Part shown: positions 52,098-61,689 of the stretch, piece after piece
How the letters are laid out: each line of letters starts with the position of its first letter
Position numbering within the stretch: position 1 is the first letter of the stretch
Assembly (NCBI RefSeq): GCF_019203985.1
Contig: NZ_JAGSPD010000005.1
Coordinates: 186,001-250,000, forward strand
Direction: 5' to 3'
From: Winogradskyella luteola
GTDB lineage: Bacteria > Bacteroidota > Bacteroidia > Flavobacteriales > Flavobacteriaceae
DNA length: 64,000 nucleotides
Made by a program: the position numbers and the translations under genes
The notes under the pieces: model-generated
The model's database searches: none
What the model was told of the DNA's origin: nothing
What the model saw: the letters and a program-made list of their open reading frames with translations, nothing else

Positions 52098-53183
52098 TTA
52101 AATTGTTTTCAAGATGTTTAAAATTTCAGTGGAGGCCTTTTCCCAACTAAATTCAGAAGCCCTTTGCTTTCCTTTTTTAATTAAGTTGTTTTTAACCTCT
52201 TCGTTGCCTAATATGATGTTAATTTGATTAGCTATTTCGGCGGGGTTGTTAGGATCTACATAAAGTACGGAATCTCCACATATTTCAGGTAAGGAAGTCG
52301 TATTTGAAACAACGACGGGTGTTCCGTAATACATTGATTCTAAAGGGGGCAGTCCAAAGCCCTCTGCAAAAGAGGGAAAGCAAAATACATTAGCATTCTT
52401 GTAAAAAAACTCAATATCTTCAAATTCTATAAACCCGACTTTAATTACTCTGTCTTTAATATTTAATTGCTCTATTAGGAAATCTAAATCGATAGTTTTA
52501 TGTTCTGATTTGCCAACAATTACTAGAGAAATTTCATCGGATATTTGCGGCATAGCTTTTAAAAGGGCCTGAATATTTTTTCTCACATTTAATCTTCCTA
52601 AATAAAGAATATACTTATTGGGTAAATTATATTTCTCATGGATATTGGCACTGTTTATGGACGACTTATTATTTACCAAACCCAAACCATGGTAAACAAC
52701 ACTGATGTTTTTCTCTTCACAAAACTTGTGTTTTAGCATTCTTTCTTTTTCGGAATTGGATATAGTTATAACATGGTCAGCTTTTTTAGAGACATATTTC
52801 ATTGGGTAAAAGTAAATTCTCTCCTTAAGTGAAAAGAATTGTGGGAAATCCATGAATAAAGCATCATGAACATAATTTACAATCTTATTAGCCCCAAAAA
52901 GAGGTGCATAATTTTGATACAAGCATACATCTATTTTATAATTTGAAGTATAAAATGGCATTACAAATAAATTTGTTATTGCATTTAAAATATTGGGAAC
53001 ATACACTAAATGAATATTTGGTTGTGTAATGGGAAATTTATAATGTTTATCACGTTTGTTTAGAAAAATAAAGAAATCAATTGCAGTGTCAAGCTTTACA
53101 ATATGATTAACTATATTTTCTACTACAACCTTACCACTAGGATGGCTGTTAAAATACCATTTAGCGTCTATGCCTATTCTCAT
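52098..53183 (-). CDS. Family 4 glycosyltransferase
   Basis: A 361-residue GT-B enzyme. The C-terminal donor site has YLGRLNVRKNIQALLKA and SFAEGFGLPPLESMYYGTPV, with the E-x7-E retaining signature. It resembles WbdB/WbaZ-like mannosyl- or glucosyltransferases; the exact sugar is unknown. It is the first gene of the three-gene minus-strand run 53183-50636. Confidence 0.9.
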   Translation of the reverse strand: MRIGIDAKWYFNSHPSGKVVVENIVNHIVKLDTAIDFFIFLNKRDKHYKFPITQPNIHLVYVPNILNAITNLFVMPFYTSNYKIDVCLYQNYAPLFGANKIVNYVHDALFMDFPQFFSLKERIYFYPMKYVSKKADHVITISNSEKERMLKHKFCEEKNISVVYHGLGLVNNKSSINSANIHEKYNLPNKYILYLGRLNVRKNIQALLKAMPQISDEISLVIVGKSEHKTIDLDFLIEQLNIKDRVIKVGFIEFEDIEFFYKNANVFCFPSFAEGFGLPPLESMYYGTPVVVSNTTSLPEICGDSVLYVDPNNPAEIANQINIILGNEEVKNNLIKKGKQRASEFSWEKASTEILNILKTI

Positions 53184-53274
53184 TTGTTTAACATATGATT
53201 TGGTGGCTAAAATACTAAAGTTTAATTTTAGTACCTTAAAGGATTATAATTAAAAAAAGGCCTACCTTAATCAG

Positions 53275-53778
53275 ATGAAAATTCATCCTCATTTTATTTT
53301 AATATTTTTCGTAGCATTAATACAAATTTCATGTATTAACAATAACTGTATAGATGATTTGCATAGGTTTAGAATAAGATTTGAATTAAAAACACAACAA
53401 AGGGGAGCTATCACTATTCAATATTCAGCTGAAAATTCAAAACCTTTAAATGTAACATCAAAGGTCATGGCCTCAGAAGAGGTTCAATTCGTTGAGTTTT
53501 GTTTAGATGATGAGCCTTTAAGTTTTAGAGTTTATGTTACAGAAAGTTTAGAAAATATAGACTTCACAGTTTTAAGTCTTTTACTTGAAAATAAAGACAG
53601 GCAAATGTTTATTGAACGAGATATGCTTTATCTTTATTTTAAACAAAATGAACTTGTAGAGTATAATAAAGAAACAAGTACTTATATTTTCAACTCAAGT
53701 GAAGATGGACAAAACAGAGCTAATTTGGAATCAAGAAAAAGCTTGCAAAAAAGATTACTAAACAGATTAAAACTTTAG
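53275..53778 (+). CDS. Lipoprotein of unknown function, paralogue of the 42917 gene
   Basis: A 167-residue protein with a lipoprotein signal (FVALIQISC, Cys at 20). The body is beta-rich (FRIRFELKTQQRGAITIQYS). Its C-terminal FKQNELVEYNK and SRKSLQKRL match the protein at 42917-43480, defining a small paralogous family within this polysaccharide locus. The function is unknown; an envelope partner of polysaccharide export is one possibility. Confidence 0.72.
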   Translation: MKIHPHFILIFFVALIQISCINNNCIDDLHRFRIRFELKTQQRGAITIQYSAENSKPLNVTSKVMASEEVQFVEFCLDDEPLSFRVYVTESLENIDFTVLSLLLENKDRQMFIERDMLYLYFKQNELVEYNKETSTYIFNSSEDGQNRANLESRKSLQKRLLNRLKL

Positions 53779-53910
53779 TTTTTTTAGAGGCTTAGATTTT
53801 ACTATTGTAAAAAAGGGCAGATTATCTAATTCGGTATCTTTTTATATTTTTATCAATTTTGTTAGGTATAACATAAAGATTAATTTTAGATTCAAACATA
53901 AATTAATAAT

Positions 53911-55266
53911 TTGAGTTTATTTAAATACGGAAGATATTCAGGATACTTAAGGCCTATTTCATACTTAATAGATTTAAGTATAATTAATGCTATAGCTATT
54001 CTTTATTTGTTAGGGGGTAAAGAACCATTTATTTTTTCAGCGTTTATTTCAGTGGGCTGGGTTCTTCTTTCTATTTATTCTAAATTTTATGAGGTTTACA
54101 GGTATACAAGACCTGTAAATATATTATCGTTAGTGGTAAAACAGTTGATTTTATTCCTATTATTCGTATTTGCTTTTTCGGGCTTATATCACGATTTAAA
54201 AATATATCCAAGGCCCATAGTCAAATACACATTATTTTGTTTTTCGTTAATTATAATTTTCAAATTTGCTATTTATTACCTCTTGCAGAAATATAGGGTT
54301 TCTTTTGGTGGTAATTATAGATCAACTGTGATTTTTGGATTAAACAAAAAAACGCTTGCACTAGAAAACTTCTTTAATAAAAACCCTGAGTATGGCTACT
54401 TGCACCAAAAAACGTATAATTTTAAGAATAAAAACCTGTCCTTAAGCGAATGTTTTGACTTTATTTTAGATGAAAAAATAGATGAAATCTACTGTTCAAT
54501 TTCAGAACTTACAAACTCTCAAATAGCAGACATTGTTGATTTTGCAGATAACAATTTAAAAATCCTAAAGTTTATACCAGACAGTAAGGAGATATATTCC
54601 AAGAGACTTCGTTATGAGTACTACGATTACATACCAATACTTACCTTAAGAACCATTCCCCTAGAAGATTCTGCTAACACAATTATAAAACGTGGATTTG
54701 ATATTTTGTTCTCCAGTATAATTATAGTATTTATTCTATCTTGGCTCACACCACTAATTGCCATATTCATTAAGCTAGAATCTAAAGGCCCAGTATTTTT
54801 TAAACAATCTAGAAATGGCTTTAACTATAGGGAGTTTGATTGTTATAAGTTTCGCTCAATGACACCTAATGAAGATGCCAATTTGTATCAAGCCACGAGA
54901 GGTGATCAGCGCGTTACTAAGGTGGGTAGATTTATAAGAAAAACCAGTATAGACGAATTACCTCAATTCTTCAATGTATTGTTCGGCGATATGTCTGTTG
55001 TGGGGCCTAGACCACATATGGTGAGCCATACAAATATGTATGCCAAGAAAATAGACAAATTTATGGTAAGACATTTTGTGAAGCCAGGAATTACAGGTTT
55101 GGCACAAGTAAGCGGATTTAGAGGCGAAGTTGAGTCTGATAAGGATATTATTGGGCGTGTTAAATACGATATTTTCTATATAGAAAACTGGTCATTACTC
55201 TTAGATATAAAAATCATAGCTCAAACATTTGTAAATGCTGTAAGAGGTGAAGACAAGGCATATTAA
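53911..55266 (+). CDS. Polyprenyl-phosphate sugar-1-phosphate transferase (initiating enzyme)
   Basis: A 451-residue protein with four to five N-terminal membrane helices, a CoA-binding-like middle part and a C-terminal sugar-transferase domain (from about residue 258). It contains KRGFDILFS, GPVFFKQSRNG, FDCYKFRSM, TKVGRFIRKTSIDELPQ and VGPRPHM. This is the WbaP/WcaJ type, which starts repeat-unit synthesis by placing a sugar-1-phosphate on undecaprenyl phosphate. Translation appears to begin at a TTG at 53911, since no ATG precedes the first helix. It converges with the next gene, overlapping by four bases. Confidence 0.9.
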   Translation: MSLFKYGRYSGYLRPISYLIDLSIINAIAILYLLGGKEPFIFSAFISVGWVLLSIYSKFYEVYRYTRPVNILSLVVKQLILFLLFVFAFSGLYHDLKIYPRPIVKYTLFCFSLIIIFKFAIYYLLQKYRVSFGGNYRSTVIFGLNKKTLALENFFNKNPEYGYLHQKTYNFKNKNLSLSECFDFILDEKIDEIYCSISELTNSQIADIVDFADNNLKILKFIPDSKEIYSKRLRYEYYDYIPILTLRTIPLEDSANTIIKRGFDILFSSIIIVFILSWLTPLIAIFIKLESKGPVFFKQSRNGFNYREFDCYKFRSMTPNEDANLYQATRGDQRVTKVGRFIRKTSIDELPQFFNVLFGDMSVVGPRPHMVSHTNMYAKKIDKFMVRHFVKPGITGLAQVSGFRGEVESDKDIIGRVKYDIFYIENWSLLLDIKIIAQTFVNAVRGEDKAY

Positions 55267-56423
55267 AGCCTTTCCCTAAGTCTATTCATCTGAGCTAGAT
55301 AGTCAAAATTCTCGTAGGCCTTTGTTTGTATTTCTCTCTTAAACTCAATATTCAGCTCTGTTTTATTAATAGATTTAATAATTGAATTTAAGTGGCCATA
55401 GTTTCCGGCTTCTGCTACCCATCCGAAATTATGATTTTGTATAATTGTTTCTCCCTCTCCACCGCCAAAATATAACATTGGTAATCCTAATTTTGCATAT
55501 TCGAATATTTTTGAAGGAACAGACCCATAGATCCTATTTAATAATGGAATTATGGCAACATCATACTTTTGCAATTCATCATGCAGTTTTTCCCTGTCTA
55601 CTCTCCCATAGAAGCAGATGGGTAGCTCATTATTAGTATTAATAAAAGATTCTATTTCGTGTTCTTCTGCACCAGAACCATACATATGCAGCTCAATCCC
55701 TTCATAAGTCAAGTTTTGACATAATTTTAAAACGCCTTGAGCCACTCCCAAAAGACCAGCATAAACTATTTTAAGCTTTTCTCCCTTAGAATCATTTTCA
55801 GTCAAATCAGCAACCATAATATCAGGATAGTTGCGATAAAGAAACAGTTCGGGTTGAACGGTGATTTTTTTAATGTGAGTCAATATCTCATTACTTTGCC
55901 CTAATATTAAATCTGCATTTTTGTAATTAAAATGCTCTAACTTTTTCAAAACCTTATAGCTAAAATTCTTTTTTAAAGCACCTAGCTCAAAACCTGCACT
56001 TGGCCATAAGTCGCTTACATTTAAAACCAATTTTCGTTTCTTTGACCTTAAAAAAAGCACACAGGTAAAAGCAACAAGTAATGGTGGTGACTGTACAATA
56101 ACTTTGTTTGGAATTTTATTCCAAATAAAAAACCACATTAAACTCACGCTGTAAGATAGCATAGCAAATAAGCGTAAAAACTTATTTTTAGATTTACTGG
56201 CATACAACCAAATCCTATTAATCTCTATTTCGTTTTCAATAGATTTAGATTTGATTTTACCTCTATATTCTGAAAAAATTTTACCAGTAGGATAATTTGG
56301 AAGTGGAGTGACCACACGCACTTTATAATCTTGCTTCAACCCATTTGCTAAATGATATATACGATTAGACGCCGCGCCAATCTCGGGAGGAAAATAACTC
56401 GTAATAATCATTAACTCTTTCAT
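55263..56423 (-). CDS. Family 4 glycosyltransferase (WbuB/WcaI-like)
   Basis: A 386-residue GT-B enzyme. The start LMIITSYFPPEIGAASNRI..LA and the donor region AIIPLLNRIYGSVPSKIFEYAKLGLPML resemble WbuB-like fucosaminyl/GT4 transferases. The sugar is unknown. It lies four bases after the CapK-like gene, so the two are likely co-transcribed. Confidence 0.88.
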   Translation of the reverse strand: MKELMIITSYFPPEIGAASNRIYHLANGLKQDYKVRVVTPLPNYPTGKIFSEYRGKIKSKSIENEIEINRIWLYASKSKNKFLRLFAMLSYSVSLMWFFIWNKIPNKVIVQSPPLLVAFTCVLFLRSKKRKLVLNVSDLWPSAGFELGALKKNFSYKVLKKLEHFNYKNADLILGQSNEILTHIKKITVQPELFLYRNYPDIMVADLTENDSKGEKLKIVYAGLLGVAQGVLKLCQNLTYEGIELHMYGSGAEEHEIESFINTNNELPICFYGRVDREKLHDELQKYDVAIIPLLNRIYGSVPSKIFEYAKLGLPMLYFGGGEGETIIQNHNFGWVAEAGNYGHLNSIIKSINKTELNIEFKREIQTKAYENFDYLAQMNRLRERL

Positions 56424-56427
56424 TACA

Positions 56428-57738
56428 CTAATTGATGTGAGAGGTGAATTGCTTTAACTTTCCAGATTTTAAACGATTCAACCTGTTAACACGATCAAAA
56501 CTAATAGTAATACCGGGTTCTAAATAGCGTTTCATCGCTTTTACAATGCGTTCTTTTTTATTGGACGAAAGTGTTTCTCGACTTACATATTTTATTATAA
56601 AATGGTCTAATGCTGTTTGCTCTATTATAAACTCGGAGACATTACCATTGTCTTCAATCACGCTTTTGGTAATATAATAAAATGTAAGACCAGCTGCTTT
56701 CTTTCCACTAGGTAAAATGGCCACATCATTAGTTCTGCCGATCAGCTTTTTTAAAATAGGCTTCCTTACAGTACTTTTCTCAGATAGAATTCCAATATCA
56801 CCAATATCATATCTAATAAACGGATGAGCCTTATTGTACAATGAGGTTATTACAACTCTCCCTTCTTCGCCATATGGCAATACATTATCGTTTTTATCTA
56901 AAATCTCGATATAAAGTGTCTCACTATTTAACTGCCATTCATTGTTTTTGTTTTGAAAAGCAATCAAATCTAATTCTGAAGCTCCATACTCGTTAATTAC
57001 AGGTACGCCAAATTGTGTTTCCAACATAGATTTATCATCATCAAATAACATTTCGGATGTTACAATGCAAACCCCAAGACTCGAACATATATTTTTCAAG
57101 ACTATGTTGTTCCTTTTTAGATACTTAGCAAATTGTACAATTGAACTTGTATAGCCATTAATATATTCAAAACGCGATGTTTTAAACTTTTCTAAAGCAT
57201 TTTCAAAAGCTGTATCGCTCAAATCAAAAACTGAGAACCGATAGCGATTGCTAAACCAATCCTTTAATCGTTCTTTGAAATGACCTTTTTTATCTAAGGG
57301 AATGCCATAAAAACGCGCCTGTTTTGAAACATTAAAATCAATATTAAACCAAGAGAAACGGTTCATAATTACAGCCCAAGTCAGCGCATGACATTTTTTA
57401 TCCTTTGCAAAAATAAAAGGATCTCCCGAGCTGCCAGAGGTTTTATTTACATAAACGTTTTTAGAACTATAAGCATCACTTAACCTTTGATCTAATGGTT
57501 GCTGTAAATGGCGTTTGGTCATTATTGGTACAGAACTCCAATCATTAAAATTAGCGGTTTTTCCAAAAGATTCGTAAAATGAATTATGCTGTAAATGAAA
57601 GGCAATGATTTCCTTTTTCTTGGTATCTACATAACTATTAAACTCAGCATTCTCTAGAGCCTGAATTTTTGATAAAATCGATTTAGCTTCGTCGATATCA
57701 AAGCCATTTATTTTTAAAGAAAAATCAAATAATCTCAA
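56428..57738 (-). CDS. CapK/PaaK-like adenylate-forming enzyme
   Basis: A 436-residue AMP-binding protein of the phenylacetate-CoA ligase branch. The ATP loop KTSGSSGDPF is at 99-108, and INEYGASELDLIAF, VVITSLYNKAHPFIRYDIGDIG and LKKLIGRTNDV follow the family order. Relatives encoded in capsule loci are called CapK, with unknown substrates, possibly activating an acyl group for polysaccharide decoration. That role is inference. It is divergent from purD. Confidence 0.82.
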   Translation of the reverse strand: MRLFDFSLKINGFDIDEAKSILSKIQALENAEFNSYVDTKKKEIIAFHLQHNSFYESFGKTANFNDWSSVPIMTKRHLQQPLDQRLSDAYSSKNVYVNKTSGSSGDPFIFAKDKKCHALTWAVIMNRFSWFNIDFNVSKQARFYGIPLDKKGHFKERLKDWFSNRYRFSVFDLSDTAFENALEKFKTSRFEYINGYTSSIVQFAKYLKRNNIVLKNICSSLGVCIVTSEMLFDDDKSMLETQFGVPVINEYGASELDLIAFQNKNNEWQLNSETLYIEILDKNDNVLPYGEEGRVVITSLYNKAHPFIRYDIGDIGILSEKSTVRKPILKKLIGRTNDVAILPSGKKAAGLTFYYITKSVIEDNGNVSEFIIEQTALDHFIIKYVSRETLSSNKKERIVKAMKRYLEPGITISFDRVNRLNRLKSGKLKQFTSHIN

Positions 57739-57773
57739 GGTATTTTCCCCTGTTTAAGGTTTCTGTAAAATAA

Positions 57774-57805
57774 TTGTTTTTTCGACTTAAAACCAATTAT
57801 TTTTG
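57774..57805 (+). promoter_or_regulatory. purD promoter
   Basis: TTG (57774-57776), a 21-base spacer and TATTTTTG (57798-57805). The box covers the TTG at 57803 that would otherwise extend the frame, so the ATG at 57824 is the better start. Confidence 0.55.
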
Positions 57806-57823
57806 CCTAAAGAAAATTTAAGC

Positions 57824-59095
57824 ATGAATATTTTAGTACTTGGCTCTGGCGGAAGAGAACACACATTTGCATGGAAAATTGCACAAAGCAACCTTTGTAA
57901 ACAACTATTTGTTGCACCTGGAAACTCAGGGACTGAAGCTATAGCAACTAACCTAAATATTTCTGTAACTGATTTTGAAGCGATAAAAAAAGCAGTTATT
58001 CAAAATCATATTGCTCTAGTTGTTGTTGGCCCAGAAGACCCTTTAGTGCAAGGTATTCACGATTTCTTTTTACAAGATGAAGCTATAAAACACGTAAAAG
58101 TAATTGGTCCTCAAATGGCAGCGGCAGAATTAGAAGGAAGCAAAGAATTTGCTAAAAAATTTATGATGCGGCATAACATTCCCACAGCTGCTTATGAGAG
58201 TTTCACAAAAGATAATGTTGAGGAAGGCTATAAGTTTTTAGAAACGCTAAATCCGCCTTATGTTTTAAAAGCGGACGGACTGGCCGCAGGAAAAGGAGTT
58301 TTGATCTTAAATGATTTAAACGACGCTAAAACAGAATTAAAGCACATGTTGGTAGATGCTAAATTTGGAGCAGCCAGCACCAAAGTGGTCATTGAAGAAT
58401 TTTTGGATGGTATAGAATTAAGCTGCTTTGTTTTAACAGATGGCAAAGATTACAAAGTCTTACCAACGGCAAAGGATTACAAAAGAATTGGAGAAGGAGA
58501 TACAGGCTTAAACACTGGAGGAATGGGAGCGGTTTCACCAGTTCCTTTTGCAACAAAAGATTTCCTTGATAAAATTGAAAATCGAATTGTAAAGCCTACG
58601 GTTGAAGGTTTAAAAAAGGACAATTTACCGTATATAGGTTTTATTTTTATTGGTTTGATAAAAGTTGGAGACGACCCAAAAGTCATTGAGTACAATGTAA
58701 GAATGGGAGACCCAGAAACTGAAGTTGTTTTACCAAGGTTAAAAACGGATTTGGTTGAAATTTTTCAAGCTATGGGAAATCAAACATTGTCCCAAATTAA
58801 TATTGAGATTGATGAACGTGCGGCAACAACCATAATGTTAGTATCTGGCGGTTATCCTGAAGCTTATGAAAAAGGAAAAGAAATCTCAGGTATTGAAAAC
58901 ATAGAGGATTCTATCGTATTTCATGCTGGCGCAAAAAAACAAGACGGAAAGGTTATAACTTCTGGTGGGCGAGTAATGGCAATAACCTCTTATGGTAATA
59001 CGCATCAAGAAGCCATAAAAAAATCTTACCAAAGTATAGAAAATCTACATTTTGATAAGATGTACTATCGTAAGGATATTGGTTTTGATTTATAG
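57824..59095 (+). CDS. purD: Phosphoribosylamine-glycine ligase
   Basis: PurD joins phosphoribosylamine and glycine with ATP in purine synthesis. This 423-residue ATP-grasp protein begins MNILVLGSGGREHTFAWK, then VVGPEDPLV, YVLKADGLAAGKGV, GDTGLNTGGMGAVSP and EYNVRMGDPETEV, all standard. The start is chosen from the promoter position. It stands alone; no other purine genes adjoin. It overlaps the convergent small membrane gene by six bases. Confidence 0.96.
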   Translation: MNILVLGSGGREHTFAWKIAQSNLCKQLFVAPGNSGTEAIATNLNISVTDFEAIKKAVIQNHIALVVVGPEDPLVQGIHDFFLQDEAIKHVKVIGPQMAAAELEGSKEFAKKFMMRHNIPTAAYESFTKDNVEEGYKFLETLNPPYVLKADGLAAGKGVLILNDLNDAKTELKHMLVDAKFGAASTKVVIEEFLDGIELSCFVLTDGKDYKVLPTAKDYKRIGEGDTGLNTGGMGAVSPVPFATKDFLDKIENRIVKPTVEGLKKDNLPYIGFIFIGLIKVGDDPKVIEYNVRMGDPETEVVLPRLKTDLVEIFQAMGNQTLSQINIEIDERAATTIMLVSGGYPEAYEKGKEISGIENIEDSIVFHAGAKKQDGKVITSGGRVMAITSYGNTHQEAIKKSYQSIENLHFDKMYYRKDIGFDL

Positions 59096-59353
59096 GTAAG
59101 AATGTGAAGTAACACTCTTATCTTCTTCATTATTAGCGTTGTATTTTGCTAATTGCATCATCCAATATACAAAAGCAACCAAGCCTATAAGCATAAAGAT
59201 CCATGATATAAAGTTGGCTCCAAACCAGCTTTCTAATTCTAAAGCTCTTAAAGCATCAAATGGTGCAAATAAAACATCTACAAATAAATCTTGTATGGCG
59301 TAAAAGAAATCTTTCATAACTTTACTCGCTAAGCGAGATTTGAATTTTATCAA
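59090..59353 (-). CDS. Small membrane protein conserved in Flavobacteriia
   Basis: An 87-residue frame whose likely start is the ATG at 59317 (MKDFFYAIQDLFVDVLFAPFDALR). It has one clear membrane helix (FISWIFMLIGLVAFVYWM) and a polar tail. I recall very similar short proteins in other Flavobacteriia, but no assigned function. The TAnnTTTG box at 59416-59423 may be its promoter. Confidence 0.72.
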   Translation of the reverse strand: MIKFKSRLASKVMKDFFYAIQDLFVDVLFAPFDALRALELESWFGANFISWIFMLIGLVAFVYWMMQLAKYNANNEEDKSVTSHSYL

Positions 59354-59415
59354 TTTTAATAATATAGCTTATCAAAATTAAATTGCTTTAATTTTCACAA
59401 AAGCTAATCTAGTTG

Positions 59416-59423
59416 CAAAAATA
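59416..59423 (-). promoter_or_regulatory. Putative -7 box for the small membrane protein (TATTTTTG on the minus strand)
   Basis: Plus-strand CAAAAATA, about 60-100 bases before the two possible start codons of the 59090 gene. Confidence 0.35.
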
Positions 59424-59435
59424 CAAAAACAGTTA

Positions 59436-60353
59436 ATGATTACAAGCATTTTTAGTAAATCCAAACCTATAAACTTCATTATTGTGGTGGTTTTTATTAT
59501 TTTACTTTTTGTAATCTCAAACTTTAGTGTGCTTTTTAATGAGCTAGACGAGACTTTAAAAGCCATTCTTAAGCTAGTTATTGCGGTTTTTTTAGTCTTT
59601 CTTCTAGATTTTATTATCTCAAAAAATAACCTTACCAAAAAGAACAGCTATGCCATAATGACTTTTGGTTTGCTGTTTGGGATGTTTCCTGAAGCATTGA
59701 AGTATTCAGATTTTCTATTTGCAAATTTATTTGTTCTATTTGCTTTACGCCGTTTAATAAGTCTACAATCTCATCTGCATATTAAGAAAAAACTGTTCGA
59801 TGCAGGTTTTTGGATTATGCTGGCAACACTATTTTATTTTTGGTCGATACTGTTTTTTGCTTTGGTCATTGTGGCTCTAATTTATCATTCGCAAAATGAT
59901 ATTAAAAACGCCATCATACCAATTGTGGGAGTAGCAACCCTGATTGTTTTGCTATTGGTACATAATGTTATTCTTCATAATGTTTTTGTTAGACCATCAG
60001 ATTTTGAGCGCTTTGCAAGCTTAGATTATACACCATACAATAGTAGGGCACTTATTCTGAAATTTACTATTTTGTTCACCTCTTTCATTTGGATACTGAT
60101 TTACTTCTTTAAGACTTTGCCAGATAAAAACAAAAGACTGAGACCTTCTTATTTTCTTATTGCTTGGGCTTCAATCATTGCTGTTTTGGTAGGTATAATT
60201 GCCCCTGTAAAAAACGGAAGCGAGTTTATATTTTTATTTGCTCCGTTTTCAATAATTATGGCAAATTATATCGAAGTGATTTCTGAAAGATGGTTTAAGG
60301 AGGTTTTTGTAACGCTCTTAATTATTACACCAATACTAAGCCTACTGTTGTAG
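59436..60353 (+). CDS. DUF6427-family membrane protein
   Basis: A 305-residue protein with about eight to nine hydrophobic helices. It begins MITSIFSKSKPINFIIVVV, which is the pattern I associate with DUF6427 in Flavobacteriia. A helix pair containing FGMFPEALKYSDFLFANLFVLFALRRL resembles the family core. The function is unknown. It overlaps upp tail to tail by 12 bases. Confidence 0.78.
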   Translation: MITSIFSKSKPINFIIVVVFIILLFVISNFSVLFNELDETLKAILKLVIAVFLVFLLDFIISKNNLTKKNSYAIMTFGLLFGMFPEALKYSDFLFANLFVLFALRRLISLQSHLHIKKKLFDAGFWIMLATLFYFWSILFFALVIVALIYHSQNDIKNAIIPIVGVATLIVLLLVHNVILHNVFVRPSDFERFASLDYTPYNSRALILKFTILFTSFIWILIYFFKTLPDKNKRLRPSYFLIAWASIIAVLVGIIAPVKNGSEFIFLFAPFSIIMANYIEVISERWFKEVFVTLLIITPILSLLL

Positions 60354-61001
60354 TTTGTTACCAAATGCCAAATCGCCGGCATCACCCAATCCAGGAATAA
60401 TATAACCTTTGTCATTTAGAGTATTGTCTACAGCTGCAATCCAAAGGTTAGTGTCGGCATTAAACGCTTTTGCAACATAATCCACGCCTTTTTGTGCACC
60501 AATAACACTGACCAAATGTATTTCTTTTGGAGTACCAAAGGGCTTTAGGGCTTCAAACGTTGCAACCATAGATTGCCCCGTGGCTAACATCGGATCTGCT
60601 AAAATCAGAGTTTTATTTTCTAAACTAGGGCAAGCTAAATATTCAACAACAATTTCAAAACTCTCAGGATTGTGCTTATGTTGTCTGTAAGCTGAAATAA
60701 ATGCGTTTTCTGCAGCATCAAAATAATTGAGCAAACCACTGTGAAGTGGCACACCGGCTCTTAAAATTGAACAGAGTACAATATCGTTTTTATGTAATTC
60801 CGTTTTGGAAACCCCTAGTGGAGTCTCGATATCATGGGGTTCAAAATGAAGCGACTTGCTCAGTTCTAGACCTAGAATTTCACCAATACGTTCAATATTA
60901 CGGCGAAAACGCATGCTGTCTTTTTGAATTGTTTTATCCCTTATTTCAGCAATAAATGTATTTAGTATAGATGGTGTTTCGGAGAGGTTATGAATATGCA
61001 T
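60342..61001 (-). CDS. upp: Uracil phosphoribosyltransferase
   Basis: Upp converts uracil and PRPP to UMP in pyrimidine salvage. The 219-residue protein has SILRAGVPLHSG, the PRPP-binding LADPMLATGQSM (about 134-145) and the C-terminal uracil-binding YIIPGLGDAGDLAFG. The PRPP loop has Gln where the commonest sequence is GGS. The ATG at 61001 gives the usual length. Confidence 0.94.
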   Translation of the reverse strand: MHIHNLSETPSILNTFIAEIRDKTIQKDSMRFRRNIERIGEILGLELSKSLHFEPHDIETPLGVSKTELHKNDIVLCSILRAGVPLHSGLLNYFDAAENAFISAYRQHKHNPESFEIVVEYLACPSLENKTLILADPMLATGQSMVATFEALKPFGTPKEIHLVSVIGAQKGVDYVAKAFNADTNLWIAAVDNTLNDKGYIIPGLGDAGDLAFGNKLQQ

Positions 61002-61042
61002 ATTAGGACTGTTTGTTGAATGGCTAAGTTAATAATTCAAAG

Positions 61043-61050
61043 TATATTTG
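61043..61050 (+). promoter_or_regulatory. Putative -7 box (TATATTTG) for the DUF4254 gene
   Basis: An exact TAnnTTTG match 23 bases before the ATG at 61073, in the divergent gap with upp. Confidence 0.5.
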
Positions 61051-61072
61051 CATATTCTAAAATCGAATTAAT

Positions 61073-61681
61073 ATGTTTTCAGATAAGGCAAACGCTATAT
61101 TCCAAGAGGTTATAAAAACATACAAAGTTTTGAATACGGTTGATCAATCTTTCACAAACAAATATGATAAAAGTGAAGATTTAATAGCACATTTACTGTA
61201 TAGAAAATGCTGGATTGATACCGTTCAATGGGCTTATGAGGATATTATTAGAGATCCAAATATAGAACCTATTGCGGCATTAAAATTAAAGCGTATGATT
61301 GATGCATCTAACCAAGACCGAACAGATACGGTTGAATATATCGATAGCTATTTTTTAGATAAATACAAAGATGTTGAGGTAAAACCCAATGCAAAAATTA
61401 ATTCTGAAAGTCCAGCTTGGGCTATAGATAGACTATCAATTTTAGCTTTAAAAATCTACCACATGCATCTCGAAACGATTAGAGACGATGCATCTGATGC
61501 TCACAAAGCTGCTTGCCAAAAGAAGTTGAATATTTTGTTAGAGCAACGCAACGATTTAAGCACAGCTATTGATGACTTATTGAACGATATTGCCAATGGA
61601 GACAAGTACATGAAAGTCTATAAGCAAATGAAAATGTACAATGACGATGAGCTTAACCCGGTTCTAAGAGGACAAAAGTAA
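61073..61681 (+). CDS. DUF4254 protein
   Basis: A 202-residue mainly helical soluble protein. KCWIDTVQWAYEDIIRDPNI.P..AL.LKR.ID.SNQDRTD.VE.ID is the DUF4254 pattern. The family's function is unknown, but it commonly sits next to heptosyltransferase-like genes, as here, hinting at lipopolysaccharide synthesis. Confidence 0.85.
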   Translation: MFSDKANAIFQEVIKTYKVLNTVDQSFTNKYDKSEDLIAHLLYRKCWIDTVQWAYEDIIRDPNIEPIAALKLKRMIDASNQDRTDTVEYIDSYFLDKYKDVEVKPNAKINSESPAWAIDRLSILALKIYHMHLETIRDDASDAHKAACQKKLNILLEQRNDLSTAIDDLLNDIANGDKYMKVYKQMKMYNDDELNPVLRGQK

Positions 61682-61689
61682 TTTGTCTC

